From Bog-473 sp963779735 (GTDB lineage: Bacteria; Actinomycetota; Acidimicrobiia; Acidimicrobiales; RAAP-2), in the NCBI GenBank assembly GCA_963779735.1, contig CAVZZJ010000002.1:62001-126000 (forward strand): DNA of 64,000 bases, given 5' to 3'. Below are positions 35,497-45,062 of this stretch, piece by piece (position 1 is the first letter of the stretch; every line of letters begins with the position of its first letter). The position numbers were made by a program, and so were the translations under genes. The notes below the pieces were generated by a model that was given only the letters and a program-made list of their open reading frames with translations, was not told where the DNA came from and did not search any database.

Positions 35497-35718
35497 TCAT
35501 GGATTGGGAGTGCTCGGCTGGAGCCAGCGCTTTGGGGGCGGGTAGACCGACCGGGCGATGGTGGTCGAAACCCAGCCAATGCACCAGCCTGCAAAGACGA
35601 AGAGCACGTCATGGGTGGTCGAGGTGCCTCCAAAAGCTGCTGCACGTACGGCCAGGATCACACCCCACTAAACAAAGCAGCCGATCGAGTACGTCCAGTA
35701 GTTCCGGTATTTTTTCAT
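35497..35718 (-). pseudogene. small membrane protein interrupted by an in-frame TAG
   Basis: ATG 35718 has a perfect AAGGAG six bases upstream and opens MKKYRNYWTYSIGCFV followed by TAG. The same frame continues WGVILAVRAAAFGGTSTTHD, VLFVFAGWCIGWVSTTIARS and a Pro-rich tail to TGA at 35497, just upstream of the panE fragment. The continuation is clearly protein-like with two membrane helices. A nonsense mutation, or TAG readthrough, is needed to join them. Confidence 0.55.
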
Positions 35719-35921
35719 AACTGCTCCTTACCCTGCCTGCGGTGCAAGCAGACTGCGTCGAGTAGATCCCGATCGCCGCCCACCGATGCCAAGACGAACT
35801 CTCCTGCGTGCATGGCACTCATTCTTTTTCCGTAGGTCACGATCCGACGGAGTCCAGCGTGCGCTGTCTCGCACTTCCTCGAGCGCTGTCCGGCCCCAAG
35901 AACACAACTCGATTCGGCCAC
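35715..35921 (-). CDS. uncertain ORF ending at the amber gene start
   Basis: A 68-codon frame ending MHAGEFVLASVGGDRDLLDA .. CLHRRQGKEQL, with its TGA overlapping the next ATG by four bases. The overlap suggests coupling, but there is no start signal or recognised family. Confidence 0.25.
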   Translation of the reverse strand: MAESSCVLGAGQRSRKCETAHAGLRRIVTYGKRMSAMHAGEFVLASVGGDRDLLDAVCLHRRQGKEQL

Positions 35922-35955
35922 GAATTAGCCAGGACATGCCGCATACCGAGTCGAC

Positions 35956-38466
35956 TCACTCCGCAGCGATGGCCGCTAGAACGTCGAGCTTGGCCGCCCG
36001 CCGTGCTGGCCAACTCGCTGCGGCCAGCCCGAGGAAGGTGGCAATGACCACGAAGAGAATCAGGCTGGGGAAGGGGATCGAGACGACCGTGATCTCCTGG
36101 GACTTCTCGAGCGAGTGAGACAAGGCGGCGCCCAGGCCGGTCCCGACCACGATGCCGATAACCGCCCCGAAGAGAGCGAGGATCACCGCTTCCGAGCGGA
36201 TCATGGCCCGGATCTGTCGTCGCTTCATGCCGACCGCCCGAAGCAGCCCGATCTCGTGGGTACGCTCGAAGACCGACAACAAGAGGGTGTTGACGATGCC
36301 GATGAGGGCGATGAGCACGGCTAGGGCCAGGAGGGCGTAGACGATGCCCAATAGCTTGTTGACGCCTGCCACCTGTGACGCTTCGTACTGTGCCCTCGTC
36401 TGGACCCCGACGTTCGGGTAGGGGGTGGTGGCATTGTTGACCGCGTTGTACATGCCTGGCCTGCCATCGGTCTTGAGCAGGACCCCGATCGGTAGCGGAT
36501 TGAGGAAGTGGGATAGGAAGAACTCGCTACCCACCATGTAGTGGCCGATCAGGGCATTGGGCTCGAAGATGCCGCCTATGCGGATCGTGCTCGTTCCGGT
36601 CAGGGCGAACTTCACCGGGACCAATGACCCGACTGAGAGATCGCCGTTCTTCGCCGTGGTCGCATCGATCAGCATCTGACCGGCCGCCAGCGCTTCCTGT
36701 GACGTTCCGGCCTGCATCGAAAGGATCACCGTGTCTGCGAGATGGTCGGGAGAGACCCCGACCACGTTGGCCAGCGAGCCCTTGAACTCGAACTGTCCCT
36801 TATAAACCGTCGCTGAAGCGGTCACCCCCGGGACGTCGGAGACGGCCTTGACCGCCGAATTCGGGAACCCCGACCTCGGGCCCGTGACGACGAGATCAGC
36901 GCTGACCGCGTTGTCGATGCTGTTGGTGGTCGACTTGGAAAGCGAAGCCCCGAAGACCGACATGGCCGACACCAAGGCCAACCCGACCATGAGGGCGGCG
37001 GCGGTTTGGGCGGTCCGGCGCGGGTTGCGCATGGAGTTCTCTCGCCCGAGCCGGCCCGAAACACCGAACAGGCGCGCTACCGGTCGGCCGATGGCACTGG
37101 CCATTGGTCTCGCCACAATCGGTGCCAGCATGCCGACACCGATGAAGATCCCCACTGCGCCCAGACCGACCAGCGCCACGGTAGATGCCGCCAGCCCGCT
37201 GCCGAGTATCGCGATGCCGACAACAACACAGCCGCCGCCGATAGCGCCGCGCCGGCCCGAGGAGACTTCGGATTCGGCGTTCTGAGCTGTCAGAGCCGCC
37301 ACCGGCGGAATCCGCACCGCTCGGCGCGCCGGGCTGATGGCTGAGACCACGGTCACACCGATCCCCACGGCCAGGCCGACTATGACCGTGCGGAGCGAGA
37401 ACACCAAGGAGCCCGAAGGCAACGAGACGCCAAAGCCGCTCAAAAGGGCTACGAGAGCTTTGGCTGCGAGAACGCCCAGTCCGAGGCCGACCACAGAGGC
37501 CACCAATCCGACGAGGGCTGCCTCGGCCAGCACCGAGCGGAAGACCTGGCGCCGGCTGGCGCCGACAATGCGTAGGAGGGCCAACTCGCGGGTGCGCTGT
37601 CCGACAGTTATCGAGAAGGTATTGAAGATGGTGAATCCCCCTACGAACAGGGCGATGAGCGCGAAGATCACCAGTGCGGTGGAGAAGACCGAGAGGGCCT
37701 GGTTGACGTCGGTCGTCTCCTCGTTGATCAACGTTTGGCCGGACACGACCTCGACATCGGCGGGGAGTATCCGGGCGATGTCGCGCTGCACGCTGGCCTG
37801 GTCCGCTCCCGACGTGGTAACGACGTCGATGGTGTTGAGTCTCCCTGTGAGACCGAAGAGCTTCTGGGCCGTGGGTAGATCAAAGGCAGCGATGGTTATA
37901 CCGGCCAGATTGTCGGCCGTGCCGAACTTCAAGAGACCCGTGATGGTGAAGGTTTCCGGGCTGCTGGGCAAAAGGATGCGGACGCCTTCGCCGATCTTGA
38001 AATGCTCTCTCTGCGCGGTGGCAAGGTCCATGGCGACATCGTCAGATGACGTCGGGGCCTTCCCCTGGGTGAGTTGGAAGGCGGAGAGGTGCTTCTCAGG
38101 CTCGAAGGAGATGCCGTCCGTCGCTCCTCCGTTGCTGATGGCATTTCCGTCCGATACGAACTGGGCGTAGCCGGAGACCGACCCGGCCGCCTGCGCCACG
38201 CCGGGAACCCGGCGCACCTTGGCCAGCAGCGATTCGGGGATGGGATTGCGGACGGCGTTGTCCCCGCTGTTGAGGACGGCCTCGCCCCGGACCTCGAAGT
38301 CGATGTGCTGATAGGCGCTGGAGACCAGGCTGGTGAAGGTGTCATGCAAGGTGTCGGTGAGGACCAGGGCCCCTGAGATGAACGTGACGCCCAGAACAAT
38401 GGCCAGGGCAGTGAGCGCCAGGCGCAGCTTGTGCGCGAGGAGACCCTTGAGGGTGACTTTCCACAC
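35956..38466 (-). CDS. FtsX/MacB-type ABC transporter permease
   Basis: An 836-residue protein with the duplicated FtsX layout: N-terminal helix (HKLRLALTALAIVLGVTFIS), large periplasmic-type domain, and three helices with the ELALLRIVGASRRQVFRSVL motif. A second unit follows (NSMRNPRRTAQTAAALMVGL ..) with its own HEIGLLRAVGMKRRQIRAMI motif and terminal PARRAAKLDVLAAI. Such permeases export lipids, peptides or drugs, or drive mechanotransmission. It begins one base after the ATPase gene, so the two are one operon. Confidence 0.9.
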   Translation of the reverse strand: MWKVTLKGLLAHKLRLALTALAIVLGVTFISGALVLTDTLHDTFTSLVSSAYQHIDFEVRGEAVLNSGDNAVRNPIPESLLAKVRRVPGVAQAAGSVSGYAQFVSDGNAISNGGATDGISFEPEKHLSAFQLTQGKAPTSSDDVAMDLATAQREHFKIGEGVRILLPSSPETFTITGLLKFGTADNLAGITIAAFDLPTAQKLFGLTGRLNTIDVVTTSGADQASVQRDIARILPADVEVVSGQTLINEETTDVNQALSVFSTALVIFALIALFVGGFTIFNTFSITVGQRTRELALLRIVGASRRQVFRSVLAEAALVGLVASVVGLGLGVLAAKALVALLSGFGVSLPSGSLVFSLRTVIVGLAVGIGVTVVSAISPARRAVRIPPVAALTAQNAESEVSSGRRGAIGGGCVVVGIAILGSGLAASTVALVGLGAVGIFIGVGMLAPIVARPMASAIGRPVARLFGVSGRLGRENSMRNPRRTAQTAAALMVGLALVSAMSVFGASLSKSTTNSIDNAVSADLVVTGPRSGFPNSAVKAVSDVPGVTASATVYKGQFEFKGSLANVVGVSPDHLADTVILSMQAGTSQEALAAGQMLIDATTAKNGDLSVGSLVPVKFALTGTSTIRIGGIFEPNALIGHYMVGSEFFLSHFLNPLPIGVLLKTDGRPGMYNAVNNATTPYPNVGVQTRAQYEASQVAGVNKLLGIVYALLALAVLIALIGIVNTLLLSVFERTHEIGLLRAVGMKRRQIRAMIRSEAVILALFGAVIGIVVGTGLGAALSHSLEKSQEITVVSIPFPSLILFVVIATFLGLAAASWPARRAAKLDVLAAIAAE

Positions 38467-38467
38467 G

Positions 38468-39295
38468 TCAGCTGCCCAGATGCTTCATCTGCTCGAGCAC
38501 CGAGTCGGCCGTGGGATCGAGGAGGTCACCGACCACCTTGCCGTCGGCGAGGAACACGACCCGATCGGCGTAGGCAGCGCCGTGGGCGTCGTGGGTGACC
38601 ATGACGATCGACTGCCCGAACTCGCCCACCGATTGGCGCAGGAACGTCAGCATCTCTTCTGAGGCATTCGAGTCGAGGTTTCCCGTGGGCTCGTCGGCGA
38701 AGATCAGATCCGGCCGGCCGATGAGCGCTCGAGCGCAGGCCACGCGCTGTTGCTGGCCACCGGACATCTCGGTCGGTCGGTGCGACAGGCGGTTGCCGAT
38801 GCGCAGCTGGCCGACGAGGTAGTCGAACCACTCGCCATCGACTTTCGTCCCAGCGAGGTCGGCTGGAAGGACAATGTTCTCCCGGGCCGTCAACGTGGAT
38901 ATCAGGTTGAACGACTGGAAGATGAAGCCGATGTGGTCGCGACGCAGCTCGGTAAGCCCGGCGTCGTCAAGCTGGGCTACGTCCTGCTCACCGACATAGG
39001 GGTGCCCCGACGTCGGCACGTCGAGTCCCGCCATGCAGTGCATGAGGGTCGACTTGCCTGATCCAGACGGCCCCATGACCGCTGTGAACTGTCCCTTCTC
39101 GAAACTGACCGACACCCCCGCTAAGGCGTGAACTTCGGCTTGGCCGACGCCGTAGATTTTGACCAAGTCGATCGCGTGCGCAGCCGCAGCCGCAGGCGCT
39201 TGGGTTGGGGCTTCCTCCGCTTGCCAGGCCGAGGTCATGACGCCAGTGCGGACAGACTCGTTAGCGAGGATCTTCTTTGGAGCAGTTGGTCCCAT
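38468..39295 (-). CDS. MacB/LolD-type ABC transporter ATP-binding protein
   Basis: Start is uncertain between Met codons at 39295 and 39238; neither has a strong ribosome site. Walker A GPSGSGKSTLMHCMAGLD, Q-loop FIFQSFNLI, signature MSGGQQQRVACARAL, Walker B LIFADEPTGNLDS and H-loop MVTHDAHGA are complete. It is the partner of the FtsX-type permease directly downstream. It diverges from the histidine kinase gene at 39456, so that two-component pair may control it. Confidence 0.9.
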   Translation of the reverse strand: MGPTAPKKILANESVRTGVMTSAWQAEEAPTQAPAAAAAHAIDLVKIYGVGQAEVHALAGVSVSFEKGQFTAVMGPSGSGKSTLMHCMAGLDVPTSGHPYVGEQDVAQLDDAGLTELRRDHIGFIFQSFNLISTLTARENIVLPADLAGTKVDGEWFDYLVGQLRIGNRLSHRPTEMSGGQQQRVACARALIGRPDLIFADEPTGNLDSNASEEMLTFLRQSVGEFGQSIVMVTHDAHGAAYADRVVFLADGKVVGDLLDPTADSVLEQMKHLGS

Positions 39296-39455
39296 GCCGA
39301 CGAGTTTGCGACGCTGGCGTGCCGTTGTCGTCAGCCCGCCAGTTGGTTCTTGTGGGCGAGTGGTACCAGTCAGGTATGAGCTGGAGCGCACGTAGTACCA
39401 GGGATCACACCTTTGGGCTGAGGCGCCGTCGGCGTTACTGAGCCATACTGGGAAG

Positions 39456-40607
39456 GTGTCGAGCAGTCTGAACCGAGTCACATGGATGGCGATCGTGATG
39501 ATCTTCGTCGCGATCGGTGTCTCGGCATTCTCCCTGCCTTACGGTCCTACCCGGAACCTCGTCGACATGGTGGACGCGTCCGCGATCGGAGTGTTGACCC
39601 TGACGCTGCTCATAGCCGTTCAGCGTCTCCCGTCACGTCCGATCCTTCGCCGGATGCTGCCCTTCGCTCTCGCGGCGAGTGCCGTCACCTGTGGGTGGGC
39701 AGCCCTCACCCAAAGCGGAGCTCCCTTCGTCGTCCTTGCCGCTATGGCCACTTGCGCCGCCGCCTACAGCTTCGGGCTGCCAACCGCTTGCGTTGTCACC
39801 GCCGTCGGTGTCATCGCCGTCGTCGTCGGTGGCCTCGCATACGACGTGGGCACGTGGGGAGTGCTCGGCGTCCCGCTGCTCATGATCCTCGGACTCCTCT
39901 TTGGGCGGCTCCTCCTCGGCTATCGCCTCCAAGCCCAGCAGTCAGCGGCGCTTCTAGCCAATGCCGAGAAGCTTCGGATGGAGCAAAGCCGCGCCGCCAC
40001 CCTTGACGAGCGCAACCGTATCGCTCGCGAAATCCACGACGTGCTTGCCCACTCGCTCGGGTCACTCGGTGTCCAGATCCAAGCGGCCAGAGCGTTACTC
40101 ACCGACCAGGGCGACGTCGGACGAGCCGTCGACTTGCTCGCTCGAGCCCAACGGTCGGCGGCCGAAGGTCTTGTCGAGACCCGCCGGGCCCTCCAGGCGC
40201 TGCGCACCGACACGCCACCGCTCGCGGACGCTTTGGACGACCTAGGCGCCGAGCACCAGCATCAGTACCTCACTCCAGTCACCGTCGAAGTGACCGGACG
40301 ACCGCGTCCTTTGACTCCGGACGCCGCATTGGCCCTCACCCGCGCCGTCCAAGAGTCCTTCGTCAACGCCGCGAAGCATGCCCCGCTCCAGCCGGTCGTC
40401 GTGCGGCTCGACTTCACCGACCGCTCCACAACACTCATGGTTCTTAACCCGCTGACCGACGGCCGATCTACCGAGCCCCGACTAAAGACCGCCAATGGCG
40501 GCTATGGCCTCGCCGGAATGCGGGAACGCCTCCGACTCATCGGAGGATCGCTCGAGGCACATACGAGCGAGGGTAACTGGGTGGTGACCGCCCAGGTTCC
40601 CCAATGA
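39456..40607 (+). CDS. sensor histidine kinase (HisKA_3 type)
   Basis: A 383-residue protein with four to six N-terminal membrane helices (residues ~8-155) and no large outer domain. A dimerisation/phosphoacceptor helix has His194 in RNRIAREIHDVLAHSLG. A HATPase_c domain has N-box ESFVNAAKHA and G-box GGYGLAGMRERLRL. This is the NarL-partner class of kinases. It overlaps the regulator gene by ATGA and diverges from the MacB-type operon, its likely target. Confidence 0.92.
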   Translation: MSSSLNRVTWMAIVMIFVAIGVSAFSLPYGPTRNLVDMVDASAIGVLTLTLLIAVQRLPSRPILRRMLPFALAASAVTCGWAALTQSGAPFVVLAAMATCAAAYSFGLPTACVVTAVGVIAVVVGGLAYDVGTWGVLGVPLLMILGLLFGRLLLGYRLQAQQSAALLANAEKLRMEQSRAATLDERNRIAREIHDVLAHSLGSLGVQIQAARALLTDQGDVGRAVDLLARAQRSAAEGLVETRRALQALRTDTPPLADALDDLGAEHQHQYLTPVTVEVTGRPRPLTPDAALALTRAVQESFVNAAKHAPLQPVVVRLDFTDRSTTLMVLNPLTDGRSTEPRLKTANGGYGLAGMRERLRLIGGSLEAHTSEGNWVVTAQVPQ

Positions 40608-41278
40608 CCGTTCAGCAGGTACCGCTACGGATCATCGTCGCCGATGATCAGGCGAGCGTCCGGGAAGGCTTGGTACTGCTACTCGATCTCCTGCCCGACA
40701 TCGACGTGGTCGCCGCCGCCGCCGACGGTCAAGAAGCCATCGACCTATGCGGACTACATCGACCGGACGCTATCCTCCTCGACCTCCACATGCCGGAGGT
40801 AGACGGCATCCAAGCCACCCAGCATCTGAGCGAGCACTACCCCGACATCGCAATTGTCGTTCTCACCACCTATGCCGATGATGACTCCGTACTCGCCGCA
40901 CTGAAGGCCGGCGCCCGAAGTTACCTGACCAAGGACGCCGATCGAGTTGACATCGCCCACACACTGCGCAGCTCGGTCGCCGGCCTGGCCGTTCTCGATC
41001 CCGCCCTCCAAGCTGCGCTCGTCGTTGCCGCTACCCGCACCCAGTTGCCCGATACGACGCTTTCTTCACTTCCCAAGCTCCTCCCTGACGGCCTCACGAA
41101 GAGAGAAGCAGAGATCCTGGCCTTGATGGCCCGGGGCAGGAGTAATCCCGAGATCGCTGCCACGCTCTATCTCAGCCCGCACACGGTCAAGAGCCACATC
41201 AACCGTATCTTTGCCAAGACCGGCTCTGCCGATCGGGCGACCGCGCTCGGCTACGCGCACGATCACGGAATCGGCTGA
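40604..41278 (+). CDS. NarL/LuxR-family response regulator
   Basis: A 224-residue protein. The receiver has acidic pair Asp14-Asp15, phosphoacceptor Asp60 in AILLDLHMPEVDG, Thr in VVLTTYADDD and Lys in YLTKDADR. The C-terminal LuxR helix-turn-helix is LTKREAEILALMARGRSN, IAATLYLSPHTVKSHINRIF. It is cognate with the kinase encoded immediately before. Confidence 0.93.
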   Translation: MTVQQVPLRIIVADDQASVREGLVLLLDLLPDIDVVAAAADGQEAIDLCGLHRPDAILLDLHMPEVDGIQATQHLSEHYPDIAIVVLTTYADDDSVLAALKAGARSYLTKDADRVDIAHTLRSSVAGLAVLDPALQAALVVAATRTQLPDTTLSSLPKLLPDGLTKREAEILALMARGRSNPEIAATLYLSPHTVKSHINRIFAKTGSADRATALGYAHDHGIG

Positions 41279-41832
41279 TCTGCGGCGGCACACCGGGCGC
41301 TTTGAACGGACTCCGAATCGCTGCGCCACCACCACGACACTGGCTCAATCGGGCCGTTCCCTGGCGGGCAACAATCGCAAGTGCCGGGCTCTCGAGACCG
41401 CTCCTCGCGGGTCGAATCTCACGGCGACCTTTGCAGCTCGGAGTGGTGAAGTCCTCGGGCGTTTCACCCCTGGGATAGCCCAGAATGTGCAAGTCTTCGG
41501 GCCCTGCGGGTAGCTCCATGGTGCGAGAGTGGGGCAGTCGGGGCGGAGGGTGCGTCCCCTGTAACACAGCACCCTCAAACTGCATCCTCACTCACAGGAT
41601 CTGACATCAAGTGCTTGCTAGAGGCAGCGGTCGATGGGTCAGATCAGCCAAACGTCGCCACGGTACCGGCGACTGGGTCACATCAGTCGCTGAGCCAGGC
41701 GTGTAGCCATCGAGCCTCGATCAGACAAGACATTCCCTCCGTTTGGAAAGTGGGACGGTACGCCCACACACTCAGTACACCCGCTTCCATGTTGCTGCCT
41801 TTGTTACGCCCTTCGGAGCACACTTGGCGTTA
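41279..41832. other. intergenic, no gene seen
   Basis: About 550 bases between the response regulator and ISAzo13-type copy 2. Frames here are short or antisense, with no ribosome site or motif. It may hold remnants of whatever linked the regulator to the ABC genes beyond the IS. Confidence 0.4.
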
Positions 41833-43108
41833 GGGCCCGCCGCGGGATATCTCGCGCGATTCACGCAGCGATGCTGTAGTTCCACTCGCCGTGCCAGTCG
41901 TGGGGGCGCAGCGGGATGGAGGCGTAGTCAGGGCCGCTGATCTTGACGCCGGTCGGATACCAGTTGGGGTCGTAGCCGCACTGGACGGTGAGACCGGTCT
42001 TGGTCTTGGTGGCAGTGATGAGCTCGACGATGGTGCGGACGTCGGTGAGCGACCGACCCCTCCAGTTGATCGAGATGAAGCTGAAGAGACGGTGCTCGAT
42101 TTTGTTCCACTTCGACGTGCCGGGTGGATAGTGACAGACCGTGATGGAGAGGCCGGTTTCCGCGGCCAGCTTGGCCAGGTGGTACTTGAACGCCCGCACC
42201 CTCGGTCCGTTCGATCCGCCGGCGTCGGCGGTGATCAACAAGGTGGAGGCCTCGGGGAAGCGGGCCCGCCCCATCTGGTTCCACCAGCGGCGGATCGACT
42301 CGACGGCGAACTCTGCGGTATCCGCGGTGTCGCCGACCGATACCCAGCCTTCGTCATTGCCGACGTCGTAGACCCCATAGGGGATGGCTTTGGCGAACTC
42401 ACCCAACGCTCGATCGGCGAAGTCGTGCACGTTGACCCGGGTCGGCTCGCCGGCCGGTTGCCATTCGCGCCCACCGTTGGCGAAGTTGCCGATCAGTTCC
42501 TTCTTCTTGGTATCCACGCTGATGACCGGTTCACCGAGTTTCAGCCGGCGGACGACCAGGTCGTTGATGTAGCGGAATTGGCCGTCACGGTCCGGATGCG
42601 AGGTGCCCTCGTTCTGCTTGGCCGGCGCCTGGAGGCTGTAGCCCATCTGGTGGAGCAACCTGCGCACCAGCTCCGCCGAGGCCCGATACCCCTGGGCCTG
42701 GAGGTCGGTTGCCAGGTCGTAGGTCGATTTCAGCGTCCAGCGCAGCGCCGACATCGGCGTGCCACGCGTGGAGGGATGGACCAGTTCGTCGAGCGCTTCG
42801 AGCAAGCCGGGCTGTTTATCGATCGCCGGCTTGTCCCCTCCGCCGACAGCACGTTGGCGATCCGACGGGTCGATCCCGGTACGCACCTCTGCGACCGATT
42901 TGTAGATGGTCGACGAACTCATCCCCGACGCTTCGACCACCCGAGCCTGGCCCCCCCGACCTAACGCCTCGGCCATGGCACCTGCCACCACACGGGCCTG
43001 CAGCTCATTGAGGTGTGGCAGCACGGTGTCGAAGAATCCACTCAGATCCTCAGGAGACAGCTCCACACCGAGAGATTACTATCTCGCGAGTTAATCTGTG
43101 GTGGATCC
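41833..43108 (-). mobile_element. ISAzo13-type insertion sequence, copy 2
   Basis: A 1,276-bp copy with TTA direct repeats at 41830-41832 and 43109-43111. Same ends and internal sequence as copies 1 and 3. Confidence 0.92.
41861..43066 (-). CDS. ISAzo13-type transposase, copy 2
   Basis: The 401-residue product is identical to that of copy 1, with all DDE motifs. The element separates the two-component pair from the ABC ATPase/permease pair, gene types often found side by side. Confidence 0.92.
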   Translation of the reverse strand: MELSPEDLSGFFDTVLPHLNELQARVVAGAMAEALGRGGQARVVEASGMSSSTIYKSVAEVRTGIDPSDRQRAVGGGDKPAIDKQPGLLEALDELVHPSTRGTPMSALRWTLKSTYDLATDLQAQGYRASAELVRRLLHQMGYSLQAPAKQNEGTSHPDRDGQFRYINDLVVRRLKLGEPVISVDTKKKELIGNFANGGREWQPAGEPTRVNVHDFADRALGEFAKAIPYGVYDVGNDEGWVSVGDTADTAEFAVESIRRWWNQMGRARFPEASTLLITADAGGSNGPRVRAFKYHLAKLAAETGLSITVCHYPPGTSKWNKIEHRLFSFISINWRGRSLTDVRTIVELITATKTKTGLTVQCGYDPNWYPTGVKISGPDYASIPLRPHDWHGEWNYSIAA

Positions 43109-43166
43109 TTAGCTCACTTTTGGGCACAAGTCCTTCCACTCTCGGAGGGAGATAGGCGGCCCCCCG

Positions 43167-43931
43167 ATGGGACCCACAGAAGTTGAATCTCCCCCCACCG
43201 TCACCTCACCCGAGGTGACTCAACCGCTCGACGCGCCCAAGCCCCTCCGAATGGCGATCGAGCTGTCTCAGGTGACCAAGTCCTACGGCTCGGTCCAGGC
43301 GGTTCGCGGCATCGACCTGGCGGTCGCGCCGGGCGAGACGGTGGCCCTCCTCGGGCCCAATGGGGCGGGCAAATCGACGACCATCGACATGATCCTCGGG
43401 CTCAGCCGACCAGACAGCGGAACGGTCTCGGTCCTCGGTGTCTTACCGGCCGAAGCCGTGAAGTCCGGCCGGGTTGGCGGCACGCTCCAGGACGGGCGGG
43501 CAGTTGCTGAGCGGGGCAAGACGATCCTCTTCGCCACCCACTACCTCGAGGAGGCCGATGCTAACGCCGACCGGATCGTGCTCATGGCCCGTGGCCGTAT
43601 CGTCGCCGATGGTCCCGCCACCGAGATCAAGGCCAAGGTCGGCACACGCACGATCCGCGCCACGCTGCCAGCCGTCGACCTCGCCGATCTGCAGGCACTG
43701 CCGGGTGTGCTGAGCGCGGAGCGCCGCGGCGACGCGATCACCTTGTCGTGCTCGGACACCGATGCCGCCCTCAGCGCCCTGCTCAGGTCGTTCCCCGGTG
43801 CGCGGGATACCGAGGTGAGAGGGGCGAGCCTCGAAGAGGCGTTCTTGAAGCTCACCGTCGACGAGGACGATCATGACGATCGAGACGCCATCGGCGAACC
43901 GTCGAGTCCTGAGGGAGAGGAGTCGAGATGA
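43167..43931 (+). CDS. ABC-type ATP-binding protein with internal deletion (no signature or Walker B)
   Basis: The N-terminal half is normal (VTKSYGSVQAVRGIDLAVAP, Walker A LLGPNGAGKSTTIDMI). After VLPAEAVKSGRVGGTLQDGR it jumps directly to AVAERGKTILFATHYLEEAD, the H-loop region. Roughly 85-90 residues containing the helical domain, LSGGQ signature and Walker B are absent, without loss of frame. The 254-residue length agrees. As encoded it should bind but not hydrolyse ATP. It overlaps the permease by ATGA and still looks co-translated. Confidence 0.8.
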   Translation: MGPTEVESPPTVTSPEVTQPLDAPKPLRMAIELSQVTKSYGSVQAVRGIDLAVAPGETVALLGPNGAGKSTTIDMILGLSRPDSGTVSVLGVLPAEAVKSGRVGGTLQDGRAVAERGKTILFATHYLEEADANADRIVLMARGRIVADGPATEIKAKVGTRTIRATLPAVDLADLQALPGVLSAERRGDAITLSCSDTDAALSALLRSFPGARDTEVRGASLEEAFLKLTVDEDDHDDRDAIGEPSSPEGEESR

Positions 43932-44656
43932 AGGGAACCACCCACGTGCACTACGAACTCCTTCGGGCGCTGCGTAGTTGGCGGACCCTCTTTCTCTCTT
44001 TCGCGTTGCCGCTCGTGGTTTTCTGCGTGATCGTGCCGGAAAAACGCCATGCTGTGACCGACGGCATCCCGTTCCCGCTGTACTTCATGACGGGGATTGC
44101 CGCCTACGGTGCCATGTGGGGCTCCATCAATCCGGGGGCCCGCATCGCCCGCGACCGGGCAAAGGGCTGGGTCCGTGCGCTGCGCGTCACGCCGTTGCGG
44201 GTCCGGACCGAGATCGTGGCCAAGGTCCTCACGGCCTACCTCGTCGCGATGCTGACTTTGGCGCTGCTGTACCTAGCCGGCGCGTTGTTCGGAGTGCGCC
44301 TCGACGCGGCCCAGTGGTTCGAGATGACCGGGCTGCTCCTTATCGGTCTGGCTCCTTTCGTCGCGGCGGGCATCGCCCTCGGCCACGTGGTCAGCGTCGA
44401 CGCCCTCCCCGCGGCCATGGGCGGGGCTGTGGTCTTCCTCGCCCTCCTCGGCGGTGCCTTCGGCCAACTGTTCACAAAGGGCGTCATGCTCACGGTCGTG
44501 AAGTTGCTCCCCTCCTACTGGCTCGTCCATGCAGGCAAGACGGTCGTCGGAAGCAGCAGCTGGCCGGCCGAAGGCTGGATCGTCGTCGCAGTCTGGACCC
44601 TCTGCTTGGTCCCTCTCGCCGCTCTCGCCTACCGGCATGACACCGCGGTCGTCTGA
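43928..44656 (+). CDS. ABC-2-type permease
   Basis: A 242-residue membrane protein with six helices in the ABC-2 pattern (YELLRALRSWRTLFLSFALP, YFMTGIAAYGAMWGSINPGA, RDRAKGWVRALRVTPLRVRT, PFVAAGIALGHVVSVDALPA). It overlaps the defective ATPase gene by four bases. If the ATPase is dead, the permease needs another one, for example that at 32.3 kb. Confidence 0.88.
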   Translation: MKGTTHVHYELLRALRSWRTLFLSFALPLVVFCVIVPEKRHAVTDGIPFPLYFMTGIAAYGAMWGSINPGARIARDRAKGWVRALRVTPLRVRTEIVAKVLTAYLVAMLTLALLYLAGALFGVRLDAAQWFEMTGLLLIGLAPFVAAGIALGHVVSVDALPAAMGGAVVFLALLGGAFGQLFTKGVMLTVVKLLPSYWLVHAGKTVVGSSSWPAEGWIVVAVWTLCLVPLAALAYRHDTAVV

Positions 44657-45062
44657 ACTCGGCAACGATCGGTGTGCATCCAGCGTGCTTCCCATTGGAT
44701 CTCGTTGATGCTCCGGAGGAGAGCGTCGGCGATCTGCGCTTGGATATGTCCCATAACACGCGCTAGCGCCAAGCCCGAGAGGTGCCCCGTTGTGCTTGCG
44801 AGGGCAGGTGCTCAGGCCCACGGCGCTAGCGTTAACGCGTGGCCCCTACCGCCGAGCGGTGCAACCAGATCTTGTGGTGGGCGGGCCGAATGAAGTACGG
44901 CGTACCCACGCCAATCCCAAGCAAGACCGAGGTCCGATTGGAGCTGGACCGCCAGCTGCTTCGAGACAGGCGCCCCTAAAGCCCCATAGCCCTATCTGGG
45001 CCATCACAGACAAGACACCGACCACGCCGAATGGTGCGTCGGGGGTACTAACATCCGGGCCG
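44657..45062. other. intergenic, no confident gene
   Basis: About 400 bases. A + frame is open through it into the membrane protein that follows, but it lacks protein-like composition before about 45063. Confidence 0.3.

Noticed and set aside
37337..38170. + strand 277-codon ORF opposite the FtsX-type permease
   Set aside because: Shadow of the permease gene; Thr/Arg-rich product without domains.
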